A DNA stretch of 64,000 bases from Streptomyces sp. TG1A-60 (lineage in GTDB: Bacteria > Actinomycetota > Actinomycetes > Streptomycetales > Streptomycetaceae). Position numbers and translations under genes: made by a program. This document shows, one piece after another, positions 9,804 through 18,841 of this stretch; the first letter of the stretch is position 1; the number at the start of each line of letters is the position of its first letter. The notes under the pieces are model-generated. The model saw only the letters and a program-made list of their open reading frames with translations. It had not been told where the DNA came from and searched no databases. The stretch covers positions 310,001 through 374,000 of the forward strand of contig NZ_CP147520.1 of NCBI RefSeq assembly GCF_037201975.1, read 5' to 3'.

Positions 9804-10019
9804 TCACTCCTCCGGCTGCCGGGTGCTGCGCCGCTGGGCGAGGCGGCCGACCCAGCCGGCCATCTGGAGGTCGGCGTGGCGCAGTTCGCCCGACTGCCAC
9901 CGGGCCTGGAAGTCGAAGACGCCCTGCACCCCCGTCCTGGGATCGGTCACCTCGACCAGGCCGTCCTCGGTGAGCCGGTAGACATGGCCGGTCAGCGGGT
10001 GGATCACTTGCTTGGACAT
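9804..10019 (-). CDS. Small protein of unknown function in the Rieske-2 operon
   Basis: 71 residues, unrecognised. It begins MSKQVIHPLTGHVYRLTEDG and has a compact N-terminal beta-rich half (HPLTGHVYRL, LVEVTDP, GVQGVFDF) and an amphipathic C-terminal helix. No cysteines, signal peptide or membrane segment. It is tightly packed between the ferredoxin (7 bases away) and the oxidoreductase (4 bases), with codon use like its neighbours, so it is a real gene. It may be an accessory subunit of the oxygenase; that is inference. Confidence 0.7.
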   Translation of the reverse strand: MSKQVIHPLTGHVYRLTEDGLVEVTDPRTGVQGVFDFQARWQSGELRHADLQMAGWVGRLAQRRSTRQPEE

Positions 10020-10025
10020 GGGGTC

Positions 10026-10352
10026 TCACTCCTGCACTCGGCGGCGCACGCCGCGCTTGGTCACGGTCACCGGGCCCTCGACCCGGAGCCGGCAGGCGAG
10101 CCGGGTCAGGCCGTCCGCCGGTCTGCGCAGGGCCTCGATGCCCTCGCGTTCCTGCGGGCCCACGGGGGAACAGTTCTCGGCGCCCTCCTCGACCTGGACG
10201 AAGCAGGTACGGCAGGTGCCCTTGCCGCCGCAGACGGTGGGCCAGCGGTAGCCGAGCCGCCCGGCGGCGGTGAACAGGTCCTCGCCGTCGAGGACTTCGA
10301 GCTCGACGCCGGAGGGCCTGACCGCCACCCGGTGGGTCACCTGCTCATCCAC
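10026..10352 (-). CDS. Plant-type [2Fe-2S] ferredoxin
   Basis: 108 residues with cluster ligands C41-x5-C47-x2-C50 and C87 ('CGGKGTCRTC' and 'RLAC'). C61 is extra. The GTG start at 10352 overlaps the Rieske gene end by 16 bases, so translation is coupled. It probably delivers electrons to the Rieske centre of the adjacent oxygenase. The matching flavin reductase is likely the protein at 23,688. Confidence 0.9.
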   Translation of the reverse strand: MDEQVTHRVAVRPSGVELEVLDGEDLFTAAGRLGYRWPTVCGGKGTCRTCFVQVEEGAENCSPVGPQEREGIEALRRPADGLTRLACRLRVEGPVTVTKRGVRRRVQE

Positions 10353-11745
10353 TGGTCGAGCGTCTGGTTGAAGTGGCGGATACGGCTCTCCTGGTAGTTC
10401 GCCAGGGTGATGCCCGGCTTGCGCATCGCCTTCAGGCCCTGCTGGACGTAGGGCAGGTTCTCGCAGTCCTGGTCGAAGACGGGCCCGAGCACGCCGAGTT
10501 CGGGGATGTCGGCGAAGAGCGTGTCCTCCGGCACCCAGCGGATCTTCGCCGGGGGCGGCGTCTCGCCGGGCTGCTTCGGGGACGACATGAAGATGATCTC
10601 GGCGGTGCAGGAGTCGGGGTCGAGGCCGTTGGGCCGGAACCGGTAGATGATGTTCGACTTGGCGCCACCCCAGGGGTTGAAATTGGGGAACAGCAAGTAG
10701 TTGATGGCGTCCAGCAGCTCGGTGTCGGGGGTCTCCGAGAAGTCCTGCTGCGATGTGGCCGCCAGTTGCTCGCGCATCCGCGCGGCGAGGACCTGACGTG
10801 CGGTGCCGCCGGACGGGATCGCCGGCAGTTCGTCGCCCTCCTGCATCACCAGGTCACGCCCCTGGGCGGCGGAATAGAACGAACGCGAGTCGTAGAAGGT
10901 CTCCAGGACGTCCTCCTCCGTGACCGAGTCCGCCACGTGTGGGCTGGGCGCGCCCTGGATGTTGATCATCCGGTTCCAGTTCGGCTGGTCCGCCATGACG
11001 TCGTACTGCGAGTTGGCGTCGGCGAGCCACGTCAGCATCTGCGGATGTGTGGCGATCACATGGAAGGACTCGATGAACGCGTCCTGCGCGACCTTCCAGT
11101 TGCAGGGCAGCACCTTGGCGATGTGCAGCGACTTGTAGCGGTTCTCCAGCGGCCAGATGTAGTAGTCGTCGAAGGTGCCGCGGTAGCTGTCGAAGGACTC
11201 GGCGTACGGGTCCATGTTGATGAAGACGAAGCCGCGCCAGGTGGCCACCTGGGCCTCGGGGAGGGCGAACTTCTCCGGGGTGACGTGCGGGAAGTCCCAG
11301 GCACAGGGCGGATTCTGCATCGTGCCGTCGAGGTTCCAGGCGAAGCCGTGGAACGAGCAGCGGAACTCGCTGACGTTGCCGCCGCCGGTGCGCAGTTTGC
11401 GGCCGCGGTGCAGACAGACGTTGACGAAGGCGCGGATCTCTTCGGGAGCCGTGCGGACGACGATGAGGGAGTCGTCACCGATCTCGTAGACCTCGTGGTC
11501 GCCCACCTCGGGGACCTCGCTCTCCAGGCAGGCGAACTGCCAGACGCGCCGCCAGACCTGCCGCATCTCGCGTTCGGCCCACTCGTGGGAGGTGAAACGG
11601 GCGGTGTCGATGTCCTCGCTGCCGAGGTAGTCGTTCCGCTCGTACCTCAGGGCGGGGGAACGGGGCGGCTGTCCTGGTCGAGGTAGTCCTGGACGCTGGG
11701 CCCGGGGCACCGTGCCGTGGCCGGCTCCGACGTTTCATCCATCAT
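10337..11745 (-). CDS. Rieske non-heme iron oxygenase, alpha subunit (copy 2), frame-broken near N-terminus
   Basis: Reconstructed length 469 residues. Rieske ligands (reconstructed numbering) are C111-x-H113 and C130-x2-H133, and the iron-site motif is 'DAFIESFHVIATHP'. The best start is ATG 11745, directly behind a GGAGGAG ribosome site. That frame reads MMDETSEP to RPVPP and then hits TGA after a run of five G on the plus strand (11654-11658). One extra base there restores the family-typical continuation 'ALRYERNDYLGSEDI'. Without it, only a poor GTG at 11710 remains. It differs clearly from copy 1, so it probably acts on a different step. It is divergent from the ABC importer. Confidence 0.88.
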
Positions 11746-11977
11746 CTCTCCTCCGGCAGAAACTTTAGATTGAGTGTAGTTACCGGTTGCCGCCGGGAGC
11801 AACACTCGTACCGGTGGACGATCTCCACTGCTGATGATGTCATCGCACTTCGCACCGTTATTCCAGAATTTCTTGCGGCATCCCTCTCCCCAAGCCCGCT
11901 GAGGCATGTCACACTCCGACCCACTTGAGGCTGTAGTGCCTCATAAGTTTCTCCATCACACACGGGAGCACTCAACG

Positions 11978-13120
11978 ATGAGTTCCAGACCCCGTCGCGC
12001 GGTCCGCCGCGCCATGACCGCGACCCTCCCCGTCACCGCCCTGCTCGCCCTCGCGGCCTGCGGCACCGGGACCACTCCGGCCGCCGACTCGACGCAGGCG
12101 GGGGCGCCGGGCTCCCCCGGACTGGCGGCGGCCCGCGCCGCCCTGGCGAAGTACTCCGAGCGCCCGGCCACGATCTCCGTGACCGAGCCGGTGGGCAAGG
12201 CGATCCCCAAGGGCAAGAAGATCGACTTCATCCTCTGCGGCGTCCAGTCCTGCAAGGACCTCGCCGACTTCTTCACCGAGGCCGCGAAGGAACTCGGCTG
12301 GCAGGTGAAGCAGATCGCCACCCAGGGCACCCCGGAGTCCGTCCAGGCCGCCTACGAACAGGCCGTACGCGACAAGCCGGACGCCGTCGTCGCCTCCGGA
12401 TTCCCCCGTGCCGTCTACGCCAAGCAGCTGGCACAGCTGAAGGCGGCCGGCATCCCCGTCATCCAGTCGAACGCCGACGACGTGACGGGTGACGGCATCT
12501 CCCTGCTGAAGAACGGGCCGAAGGACGTCGGCGTCCAGGGCGAGATGCTGGCCTCATGGGTGGTGTCGAACAGCGGCGCCAAGGCGGACACCGTCTACTT
12601 CGACCTGCCGGCCTACACGATCCTCAAGCCCGTCAAGGACTCGTTCGCGGCCAAGTACAAGGAATGGTGCGACGGTTGCGCGCTCGACAACGTCGACGTG
12701 CCGATCACCGCGGTGGGCAAGGACATGCCGGACCGCGTGGTGTCGTACCTCCGGTCGCACCCGAAGGTGACCTATGTCGTCTTCTCCCTGGGCCTGCTCA
12801 ACGTGGGCGTGCCGGCCGCAATGAAGACAGCCGGGATCACCGGCAAGCACATCGTCGTCAACGTCGGTGACGCGCAGAACTACCAGTACATCCAGGGCGG
12901 TCTCACCGACGGCGCGATGGCGCTGAACTCGCACGAGACGGCCTGGCTCCAGGCCGACGCGCTGGCCCGGCACTTCACCGGCCAGTCCATGGCCGTGGGC
13001 CAGAAGGCGGTACTGCCCAACATGCTCGTCACCAAGGACAACCTGCCCTCGGCCGACGGCGACTTCCCGATCGTCGAGGACTACAAGAAGCAGTTCAAGG
13101 CGCTGTGGGGACTGAGTTGA
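11978..13120 (+). CDS. ABC transporter substrate-binding lipoprotein, ribose/periplasmic-binding type
   Basis: 380 residues from ATG 11978 (GGGAG ribosome site). Lipoprotein signal with lipobox 'LALAAC' and lipidated C28. The mature part follows the type I periplasmic-binding fold ('IPVIQSNADDV', 'VNVGDAQNYQYI', 'NSHETAWLQADALARHF'). It catches the substrate outside the cell for the importer encoded next. The family includes sugar binders, but the island suggests the pathway substrate rather than a sugar (inference). Confidence 0.87.
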   Translation: MSSRPRRAVRRAMTATLPVTALLALAACGTGTTPAADSTQAGAPGSPGLAAARAALAKYSERPATISVTEPVGKAIPKGKKIDFILCGVQSCKDLADFFTEAAKELGWQVKQIATQGTPESVQAAYEQAVRDKPDAVVASGFPRAVYAKQLAQLKAAGIPVIQSNADDVTGDGISLLKNGPKDVGVQGEMLASWVVSNSGAKADTVYFDLPAYTILKPVKDSFAAKYKEWCDGCALDNVDVPITAVGKDMPDRVVSYLRSHPKVTYVVFSLGLLNVGVPAAMKTAGITGKHIVVNVGDAQNYQYIQGGLTDGAMALNSHETAWLQADALARHFTGQSMAVGQKAVLPNMLVTKDNLPSADGDFPIVEDYKKQFKALWGLS

Positions 13121-14628
13121 CCGGGCCGGTGCTACGGGTGGCCGCCCTGTCGAAGAGATTCGGCGACACCCAGGCGCTTAAGGACGTCGGTCTCGAGGTC
13201 ATGCCCGGCGAGATCCACGCTCTGATCGGGCCCAACGGCTCCGGCAAGTCCACCCTGATCAAGATCCTCGCCGGCTACCACCACGCGGAGCCGGGTGCGG
13301 TGGCCGAACTCGACGGCGAGCCCTTCGGCCTCGGCCAGGTCGCGGCTTCCCGCCACAACCGGCTGCGCTTCGTCCACCAGGAGCTGGGGCTGGTGGGCGA
13401 GTTGAGCGCCATCGACAACCTCGCGCTCAGCCATGGCTTCGCACGCACGGCCTTCGGCAACATCCGCTGGCCGGAGATGGAGCGGCGCACGAACGCCCTC
13501 GTCGAACGGTTCGGCCTCGGCATCGACGTACGCAGGCCCCTGATGACGGCCACCCCCGTCCAGCGCACGGTGGTGGCCATCGCCGCCGCACTTCAGGGCT
13601 GGGAGGGCCGCCGGGGGGTCCTGGTGCTCGACGAGCCCACCGCGGTACTGCCGCCCGGCGAGGTGGCCCGCCTCTTCGACATCGTGCGGGAGGTCCGCGA
13701 CGCCGGCGCCGGGGTCCTGTACGTCTCGCACCGGATGGACGAGATCTTCGCTCTCGCCGACCGGGTCACCGTGATCCGCGGCGGGCGCCGGATCGCCACC
13801 CGCCAGGTCGCCGAGCTCACTCCGCACCTGCTGGCGGAGCTGATGGCGGGCGAGGAGACGGAGACCGCGCACCGTCCGGCGCCCCCCGCCGGTCCTGCCG
13901 ACCCGGTGCTGGAGGTCCGCGACCTGTGGGCCGGGCCGTTGCGGGGAGTCGGCTTCGACCTGGCCGGGGGCGAGCGCCTGGGCATCACCGGGCTGGTCGG
14001 CTCCGGCCACGAGATCGTGCCGTACGCGGTGTGCGGGGCCCACGCCGGGCGGGTGAGCGGCAGGATGCGGCTGCCGGAACGCTCTGAGCGGTGGACCGAG
14101 GCCCGTGACGCGAGCGGCCTGGGTCTTCCCCTGGTACCGGCGGACCGGGCGGGCGAGGGAGTGATCGGCGACTTCTCGGTCGGCGAGAACCTCACCCTGC
14201 CGCTCCTGGACCGGCTGCGCTCCCGGTCCGGGCGGTTGCACCGGCGCCGCGAGTCCGCCCTGGCGCAGGACTGGATCGGGCGGGTCGGGGTGCGAACGGC
14301 CGGACACGGGGCCCGGATCACCACACTGAGCGGCGGCAACCAGCAGAAGGTCGTCATGGCCCGCTGCCTGGCCGGGCGGCCGCCGGTGCTGGCGCTGTGC
14401 GAACCCACGGCGGGCGTGGACATCGCCACCCGGCTACAGCTGTACGACCTGATAGAGCGTCAGTCCGGCGAGGGCATGGGCGTCATCGTGTCCTCCTCCG
14501 ACACGCAGGACCTGCTCGCGCTGTGCACCCGCGTCCTGGTGGTGCGGGACGGCCGGATCGCACGGGAGATCAGCGGCCGGGACATCACCGAGCCCGCGCT
14601 CGTGCACGCCATGGAAGGAACCGAGTGA
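13105..14628 (+). CDS. ABC importer ATPase with two nucleotide-binding domains (RbsA/MglA type)
   Basis: About 507 residues with tandem ATPase domains. Domain 1 has Walker A GPNGSGKST and Walker B 'VLVLDEPT'. Domain 2 has a degenerate Walker A (GLVGSGHEI, lysine lost) but an intact signature LSGGNQQKVVMAR, as usual in RbsA relatives. Start is GTG 13105 or TTG 13117; the latter gives the common 4-base overlap with the previous stop (TTGA) and better ribosome-site spacing. It energises uptake with the following permease. Confidence 0.92.
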   Translation: MGTELTGPVLRVAALSKRFGDTQALKDVGLEVMPGEIHALIGPNGSGKSTLIKILAGYHHAEPGAVAELDGEPFGLGQVAASRHNRLRFVHQELGLVGELSAIDNLALSHGFARTAFGNIRWPEMERRTNALVERFGLGIDVRRPLMTATPVQRTVVAIAAALQGWEGRRGVLVLDEPTAVLPPGEVARLFDIVREVRDAGAGVLYVSHRMDEIFALADRVTVIRGGRRIATRQVAELTPHLLAELMAGEETETAHRPAPPAGPADPVLEVRDLWAGPLRGVGFDLAGGERLGITGLVGSGHEIVPYAVCGAHAGRVSGRMRLPERSERWTEARDASGLGLPLVPADRAGEGVIGDFSVGENLTLPLLDRLRSRSGRLHRRRESALAQDWIGRVGVRTAGHGARITTLSGGNQQKVVMARCLAGRPPVLALCEPTAGVDIATRLQLYDLIERQSGEGMGVIVSSSDTQDLLALCTRVLVVRDGRIAREISGRDITEPALVHAMEGTE

Positions 14629-14655
14629 CATGAGCCCTGGAAGGAATTGACTGAC

Positions 14656-15756
14656 ATGACGTCCACCCCGACCCGGGCGGCGGAGGTCCCGCCGTCCGTA
14701 CCGGAGAGGTCCGCGGTGTCCGCCCCGGGGACACCGGCCCGACGGACGGCGGCCGCCGTGTCGTTCCGGAACATCGGCGCCGTGTACGTGTGGCTGGTCA
14801 TCGTCGTGCTCTTCACCGTCTGGGCGCCGGACACGTTCCCGACCACCATCACGGTCAAGCAGGTACTGAATGGCAACGCCGTGGCGGGCCTGGTCGCACT
14901 CAGCGTCGTACCGCCGCTGGCCGCACGCGTCTTCGACCTCTCCATCGCCTTCACCATGTCGCTCACCAGCGTGCTGACCGCCCACTTCATGGTCTCCGCC
15001 GGGCTCGGGCCCGGCACGGCCATCGCGCTGGCGATGACCGCCGCACTGCTGGTCGGGGTCGTCAACGGCATCGTGGTGGTGGTCCTGCGCGTCGACTCGT
15101 TCATCGCCACCCTGGCCACCGGCGCGCTGATCCAGTCCCTGATCACCATGGCCACCAACGACAGCTCCATCACTGGTGTGCGGCTGCTCGCCGAGCCGTT
15201 CGCGAGCATCGCCCAGCTGGACGCCGGCGGCGTCACCCTGCCGGTGCTGTATCTGCTGCTCGCCGCCCTCGCCATCTGGTTCCTGCTGGAACACACCGCC
15301 ACCGGGCGCCGGTTGTATGCCACCGGATTCAACGCCGACGCGGCCCGGCTGCAAGGGGTGCGCACCGACCGGCTGCGCTTTCTGACCCTGGTGGCCTCCG
15401 CGCTGCTGTCCGGTTTCGCCGGCGTCGTCTTCACGGCCTCGGTCGGCTCCGGATCACCGACCGCCGGTACCCCGTATCTGCTGTCGGCCTACGCCGCCGC
15501 CTTCGTCGGGGCGACCCAGTTGCGCGCGGGCCGCTTCAACGCCTGGGGCACGGTCCTCGCGGTCCTCCTGCTCGGCACCGGCATCACGGGCCTCGGGCTC
15601 GCCACCAGCGCGCAGTGGGCCGCGAGCCTGTTCACCGGCTCGGTCCTCATCGTGGCGCTGGTGCTCACCGGTGGCCGGATCGCCCTGCCGACCGTCCTGC
15701 GCCGCCGGGCGAGAACCCGGCCGGACTCGACCACCGGCAAGGAGATCTGCCGATGA
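14656..15756 (+). CDS. ABC importer permease (RbsC type)
   Basis: 366 residues, about ten hydrophobic segments, in the BPD_transp_2 family ('AGLVALSVVPPLAARVFDLS', 'GFAGVVFTASVGSG', 'AAAFVGATQLRAGRFN'). ATG 14656 has GGAAGGA at 9-base spacing, while an upstream in-frame TTG touches the ribosome site. Its stop overlaps the alcohol dehydrogenase start (ATGA). Confidence 0.9.
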   Translation: MTSTPTRAAEVPPSVPERSAVSAPGTPARRTAAAVSFRNIGAVYVWLVIVVLFTVWAPDTFPTTITVKQVLNGNAVAGLVALSVVPPLAARVFDLSIAFTMSLTSVLTAHFMVSAGLGPGTAIALAMTAALLVGVVNGIVVVVLRVDSFIATLATGALIQSLITMATNDSSITGVRLLAEPFASIAQLDAGGVTLPVLYLLLAALAIWFLLEHTATGRRLYATGFNADAARLQGVRTDRLRFLTLVASALLSGFAGVVFTASVGSGSPTAGTPYLLSAYAAAFVGATQLRAGRFNAWGTVLAVLLLGTGITGLGLATSAQWAASLFTGSVLIVALVLTGGRIALPTVLRRRARTRPDSTTGKEICR

Positions 15757-16812
15757 AGGCACTTCAGTACCGGCGTGTGGGGCACGCCCCCGAGGTCGTG
15801 GAAGTCCCGGTACCCGAACCCGGCCCGGGCCAGGTGCTGTTGAAGGTGACGGCGGCCGGGCTCTGCCACTCCGACCTGGCGGTGATGGGCTGGCCCGAGG
15901 AGCAGTTCCCCTACGCCCTGCCAATGACACTCGGTCACGAGGGCGTCGGCACGGTGGCGGCGCTGGGCGCCGGTGTCACCGCCGTGACGGAGGGTGAGGC
16001 GGTGACGGTGTACGGCCCGTGGGGCTGCGGGCGCTGCCACCAGTGCGCCGAAGGCAGGGAGAACTGCTGTCCGCACGCCGCCGGGCTCGGCATCCTGCCG
16101 CCGGGGCTCGGCTCACCCGGTGCCCTTGCGGAGTACGTACTGGTGGACTCGCCCCGGCACCTGGTGCCCCTGAACGGACTCGACCCGGTGCAGGCCGCAC
16201 CCCTCACGGACGCCGGGCTGACCCCGTATCACGCGATCCGCGGGTCGCTGCCGAAGCTGCTGCCCGGCAACACGGCGGTGGTGATCGGGCCGGGGGTCTG
16301 GGTCATCTCGCCGTGCAGCTGCTGCGCGCTCTGACCCGGCCCGGGTGGTCGCCCTCGACGTGCGCAAGGACAAGCTGGAGCTGGCCCGCGAAGTCGGCGC
16401 GCACGAGACGCTCTTCTCCGACGGTGAGGCGGCCGCGCGGATCCGCGGACTCACCGGCGGCACGGGAGCGCAGGTCGTCCTGGATTTCGTCGGGGCCAAG
16501 GCGACCCTGGCCGTGGCCGCCGCGTCGGTGGCGGTGGCGGGCGATGTCACCGTCGTCGGCCTCGGCGGGGGCACACTGGCCGTCGGCTTCGGGGGCGGCC
16601 TGCCGTTCGAGGTGTCGGCCTCCTTCCCCTACTGGGGCAGCCGGACCGAACTCATGGAGGTCCTGGAGCTCGCACGCCAGGGTCTCGTGTCGTCCCACGT
16701 GGAGACCTTCACACTGGAGCAGGCGCCAGAAGCGTACGAGCGCCTGCACGCCGGCGAGATCGACGGCCGCGCGGTGGTGCTGCCGCACGCCTCGTCGCCT
16801 CACTCGCGGTAA
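15753..16812 (+). CDS. Zinc-dependent alcohol dehydrogenase, with two frame breaks
   Basis: Reconstructed 353-residue MDR alcohol dehydrogenase. The catalytic zinc ligand Cys ('GLCHSDL') and 'GHEGVG' are present, and the structural zinc cysteines are CGRCHQCAEGRENCC. The reading breaks twice. At 16290-16293 (GGGGG) one missing base separates 'VVIGPG' from the Rossmann continuation 'GLGHLAVQLLRAL'. At about 16340-16345 (CCCGGG) a second missing base restores 'VVALDVRKDKLELA'. All three pieces align end to end with the family, so this is one gene. It is coupled to the importer and probably oxidises the incoming alcohol. Confidence 0.85.
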
Positions 16813-17250
16813 GGGCTGCTCGCGGTCGCCTTCAGCGGAGTTGCGGCACCCCATAGGTCGACGGGGGTGCGGTACGGCAGCCAAAAGTTCGCCTGTGGGA
16901 TGGGCCAGCCGCCGATCGCCCAGCCCCGCCCCTTACCGAACCGATCGGGTGCCAGCAGCGCGGTGTTCAGTGAGCGCGACGATCGCGAACGCCGCCGACG
17001 CCGCGGCCAGCAGGCCGCGCGCCGAGCGTGGTGTTCCGCCCGGCAGCATGCGACGCGGACGGAGTTCATTCGATGGGGACTGACGGTGGCCCCCCACGGG
17101 CGGAGAACGAAAAGGCCCGCGGACGAGCGCACGGAGGCACGCTACGCCTGCTGCGACGCCCCGTCCATGACAACCCGCAGGTCGGACGGTTGGGCTAACC
17201 TCCCCTGGGTAGTCCCCGGGCGCCCCGGCACCCACGCCGCAGCCCGCGCT
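16813..17250. other. 438-base region without a supported gene
   Basis: Lies between convergent genes. Open frames here are arginine-rich shadows. On the minus strand near 16,960-17,050 a short hydrophobic stretch (ARGLLAAASAAFAIVAL) could be a remnant of a membrane protein, but no start or family is recognisable. Confidence 0.4.
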
Positions 17251-18033
17251 TCACCGAGCCGGGCTTCGCCCGCCCACCGTCCGCTCCACACAGCGGCGGA
17301 GCACTGTCAGGAACTCCGGTGTCTGCCAAGGACCCACGTCCACGCGCCCGGTGTCGTCCACGCCGAGGTCCCGCACGTCGTAGCGGCCTCGGCAGTGGCC
17401 GAGGGTGAAGTAGCAGACCTCGCCGCGGCCGTGCCGCTTGAGGTACAGCACCGGCCGGGGCGCGCGGTCGAGGGCCGCCGTGTCGCCCTCGGCGAAACCG
17501 CGGCACGGCCCCGTGTACTCGGCGTGCAGCAGCACCTCCAGCTCGCCGTGCAGCTCGCTCACGTACAGCTCGTCGGTGACCGTGAACGGTCCGATCCCGG
17601 CGACCAGCGGGTGCTCGGGCCGGGTCACCAGCACCTCGTACGGCTCGATCGGCGGGTGGGCCAGGAACTGGCTGCCGAGCACCTCCGCCACTTCCCCGAG
17701 GAGCCGCGGAGTGGTGAACACCCGCGAGTCGCCGGCCGCCGACGGCTCGATCACCGCGTTGGTGCCGTGCAGGGCGAGCCAGCGCCCGCCCCGCTCGACG
17801 AACCGTGCCAGCGCGGCCCGTTGCGCCGGGCGGGGCCGGACGTCGCAGGTGTAGGTGACCAGCAGGTCCGCCCTGTCGAGGGCGGCCAGGCAGTCGTAGT
17901 CCTGGTACACCGTGGTGCGCACCCGCGGATGCTCTCCGAGAAGTTCCAGCAGCCGCAGCCGCGCGTAGTCGAAGTCGTGCCACCGTCCGCCGCAGACCAG
18001 TACGGCGTCCAGGCGGCCGGCCGGGCCCGCCAC
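17251..18033 (-). CDS. ThuA-like (glutamine-amidotransferase-fold) protein
   Basis: 260 residues. 'VLVCGGRWHDFDYAR', 'FVERGGRWLALHG' and 'CYFTLGHCRGRYDV' match the ThuA/trehalose-utilisation fold, a class-I-amidotransferase-like sandwich that often lacks the catalytic Cys. Function of the family is mostly unknown. The GTG start is 3 bases past the SDR stop, so it is the third gene of the acyl-CoA dehydrogenase operon. Confidence 0.75.
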   Translation of the reverse strand: MAGPAGRLDAVLVCGGRWHDFDYARLRLLELLGEHPRVRTTVYQDYDCLAALDRADLLVTYTCDVRPRPAQRAALARFVERGGRWLALHGTNAVIEPSAAGDSRVFTTPRLLGEVAEVLGSQFLAHPPIEPYEVLVTRPEHPLVAGIGPFTVTDELYVSELHGELEVLLHAEYTGPCRGFAEGDTAALDRAPRPVLYLKRHGRGEVCYFTLGHCRGRYDVRDLGVDDTGRVDVGPWQTPEFLTVLRRCVERTVGGRSPAR

Positions 18034-18036
18034 GGC

Positions 18037-18801
18037 TCAGTACTGGACGCGGGTGAGCAGCCCGCCGTCCACCACGAGGTTGACCCCGACGCAGAAGGAG
18101 CCGGTCCGCCCGAGGAGGAACGCCACCGCCGCGGCCACGTCCTCGGCGGTGCCGTAGCGGCCGATCGGCAGCTTGGCGAGGACCTCCTCGTACACCTCCG
18201 GGCGGCTGGTGCGGATGGTCTCCCAGGCACCGCCGGGGAAGTCGATCGGGCCGGGCGAGACGGTGTTGACGCGGATGCCCTTCGGCGCGAGGGAGTGCGC
18301 GAGGGCCGAGGCGTGCTGGACGACGGCCGCCTTGAGCGCGGAGTAGGAGTTCGCTCCGGCCGGGCGCGCGGTGTCGGAGGCGTTGGTGGTGCCGATGGCC
18401 ACGACGGCGGCCCGGTCGGAGGCCTCCAGATGCGGAAGAGCCGCCTCTACGAGTCCCGCGAACGGGATCAGGTCGCCTCGCAGGCTGGCTTCCCAGGATT
18501 CGGGGCCCTTCACGTTGCCCGCCGACACGTTGGACACCAGCAGGTCCAGCCCGCCGAGTTCACCGGCCGCCCGCCCCACGAAATCCGCGAGGGCCGTCGG
18601 GTCGGTGACGTCGACCGGCTCCGCGAACACCGTGGCTCCCTCGCCCCGCAGTTCGGCGGCGGCCTTGGCCAGCCCTTCCTCGCCTCTGGCGCACAACGCC
18701 AGTGCGCAGCCCTCGGCCGCGAGGGTTCCGGCGATCGCCCGGCCGATGCCCCGGCTCGCGCCGGTCACCAGTGCCTTCGCGCCTGTCAGTCCCAGATCCA
18801 T
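18037..18801 (-). CDS. Short-chain dehydrogenase/reductase (second copy)
   Basis: 254 residues with TGASRGIGRAIAG cofactor motif, 'LVSNVSAGN' in place of NNAG, and catalytic YSALK. ATG 18801 follows AAAGGAG at 9-base spacing; an upstream GTG sits on the ribosome site and is rejected. The C-terminus 'NLVVDGGLL' is standard. It probably oxidises a hydroxyacyl or alcohol intermediate together with the preceding acyl-CoA dehydrogenase. Confidence 0.9.
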   Translation of the reverse strand: MDLGLTGAKALVTGASRGIGRAIAGTLAAEGCALALCARGEEGLAKAAAELRGEGATVFAEPVDVTDPTALADFVGRAAGELGGLDLLVSNVSAGNVKGPESWEASLRGDLIPFAGLVEAALPHLEASDRAAVVAIGTTNASDTARPAGANSYSALKAAVVQHASALAHSLAPKGIRVNTVSPGPIDFPGGAWETIRTSRPEVYEEVLAKLPIGRYGTAEDVAAAVAFLLGRTGSFCVGVNLVVDGGLLTRVQY

Positions 18802-18841
18802 CGATGTCACTCCTTTGTGTTTGCCTAAACCGTCCGGTGGC

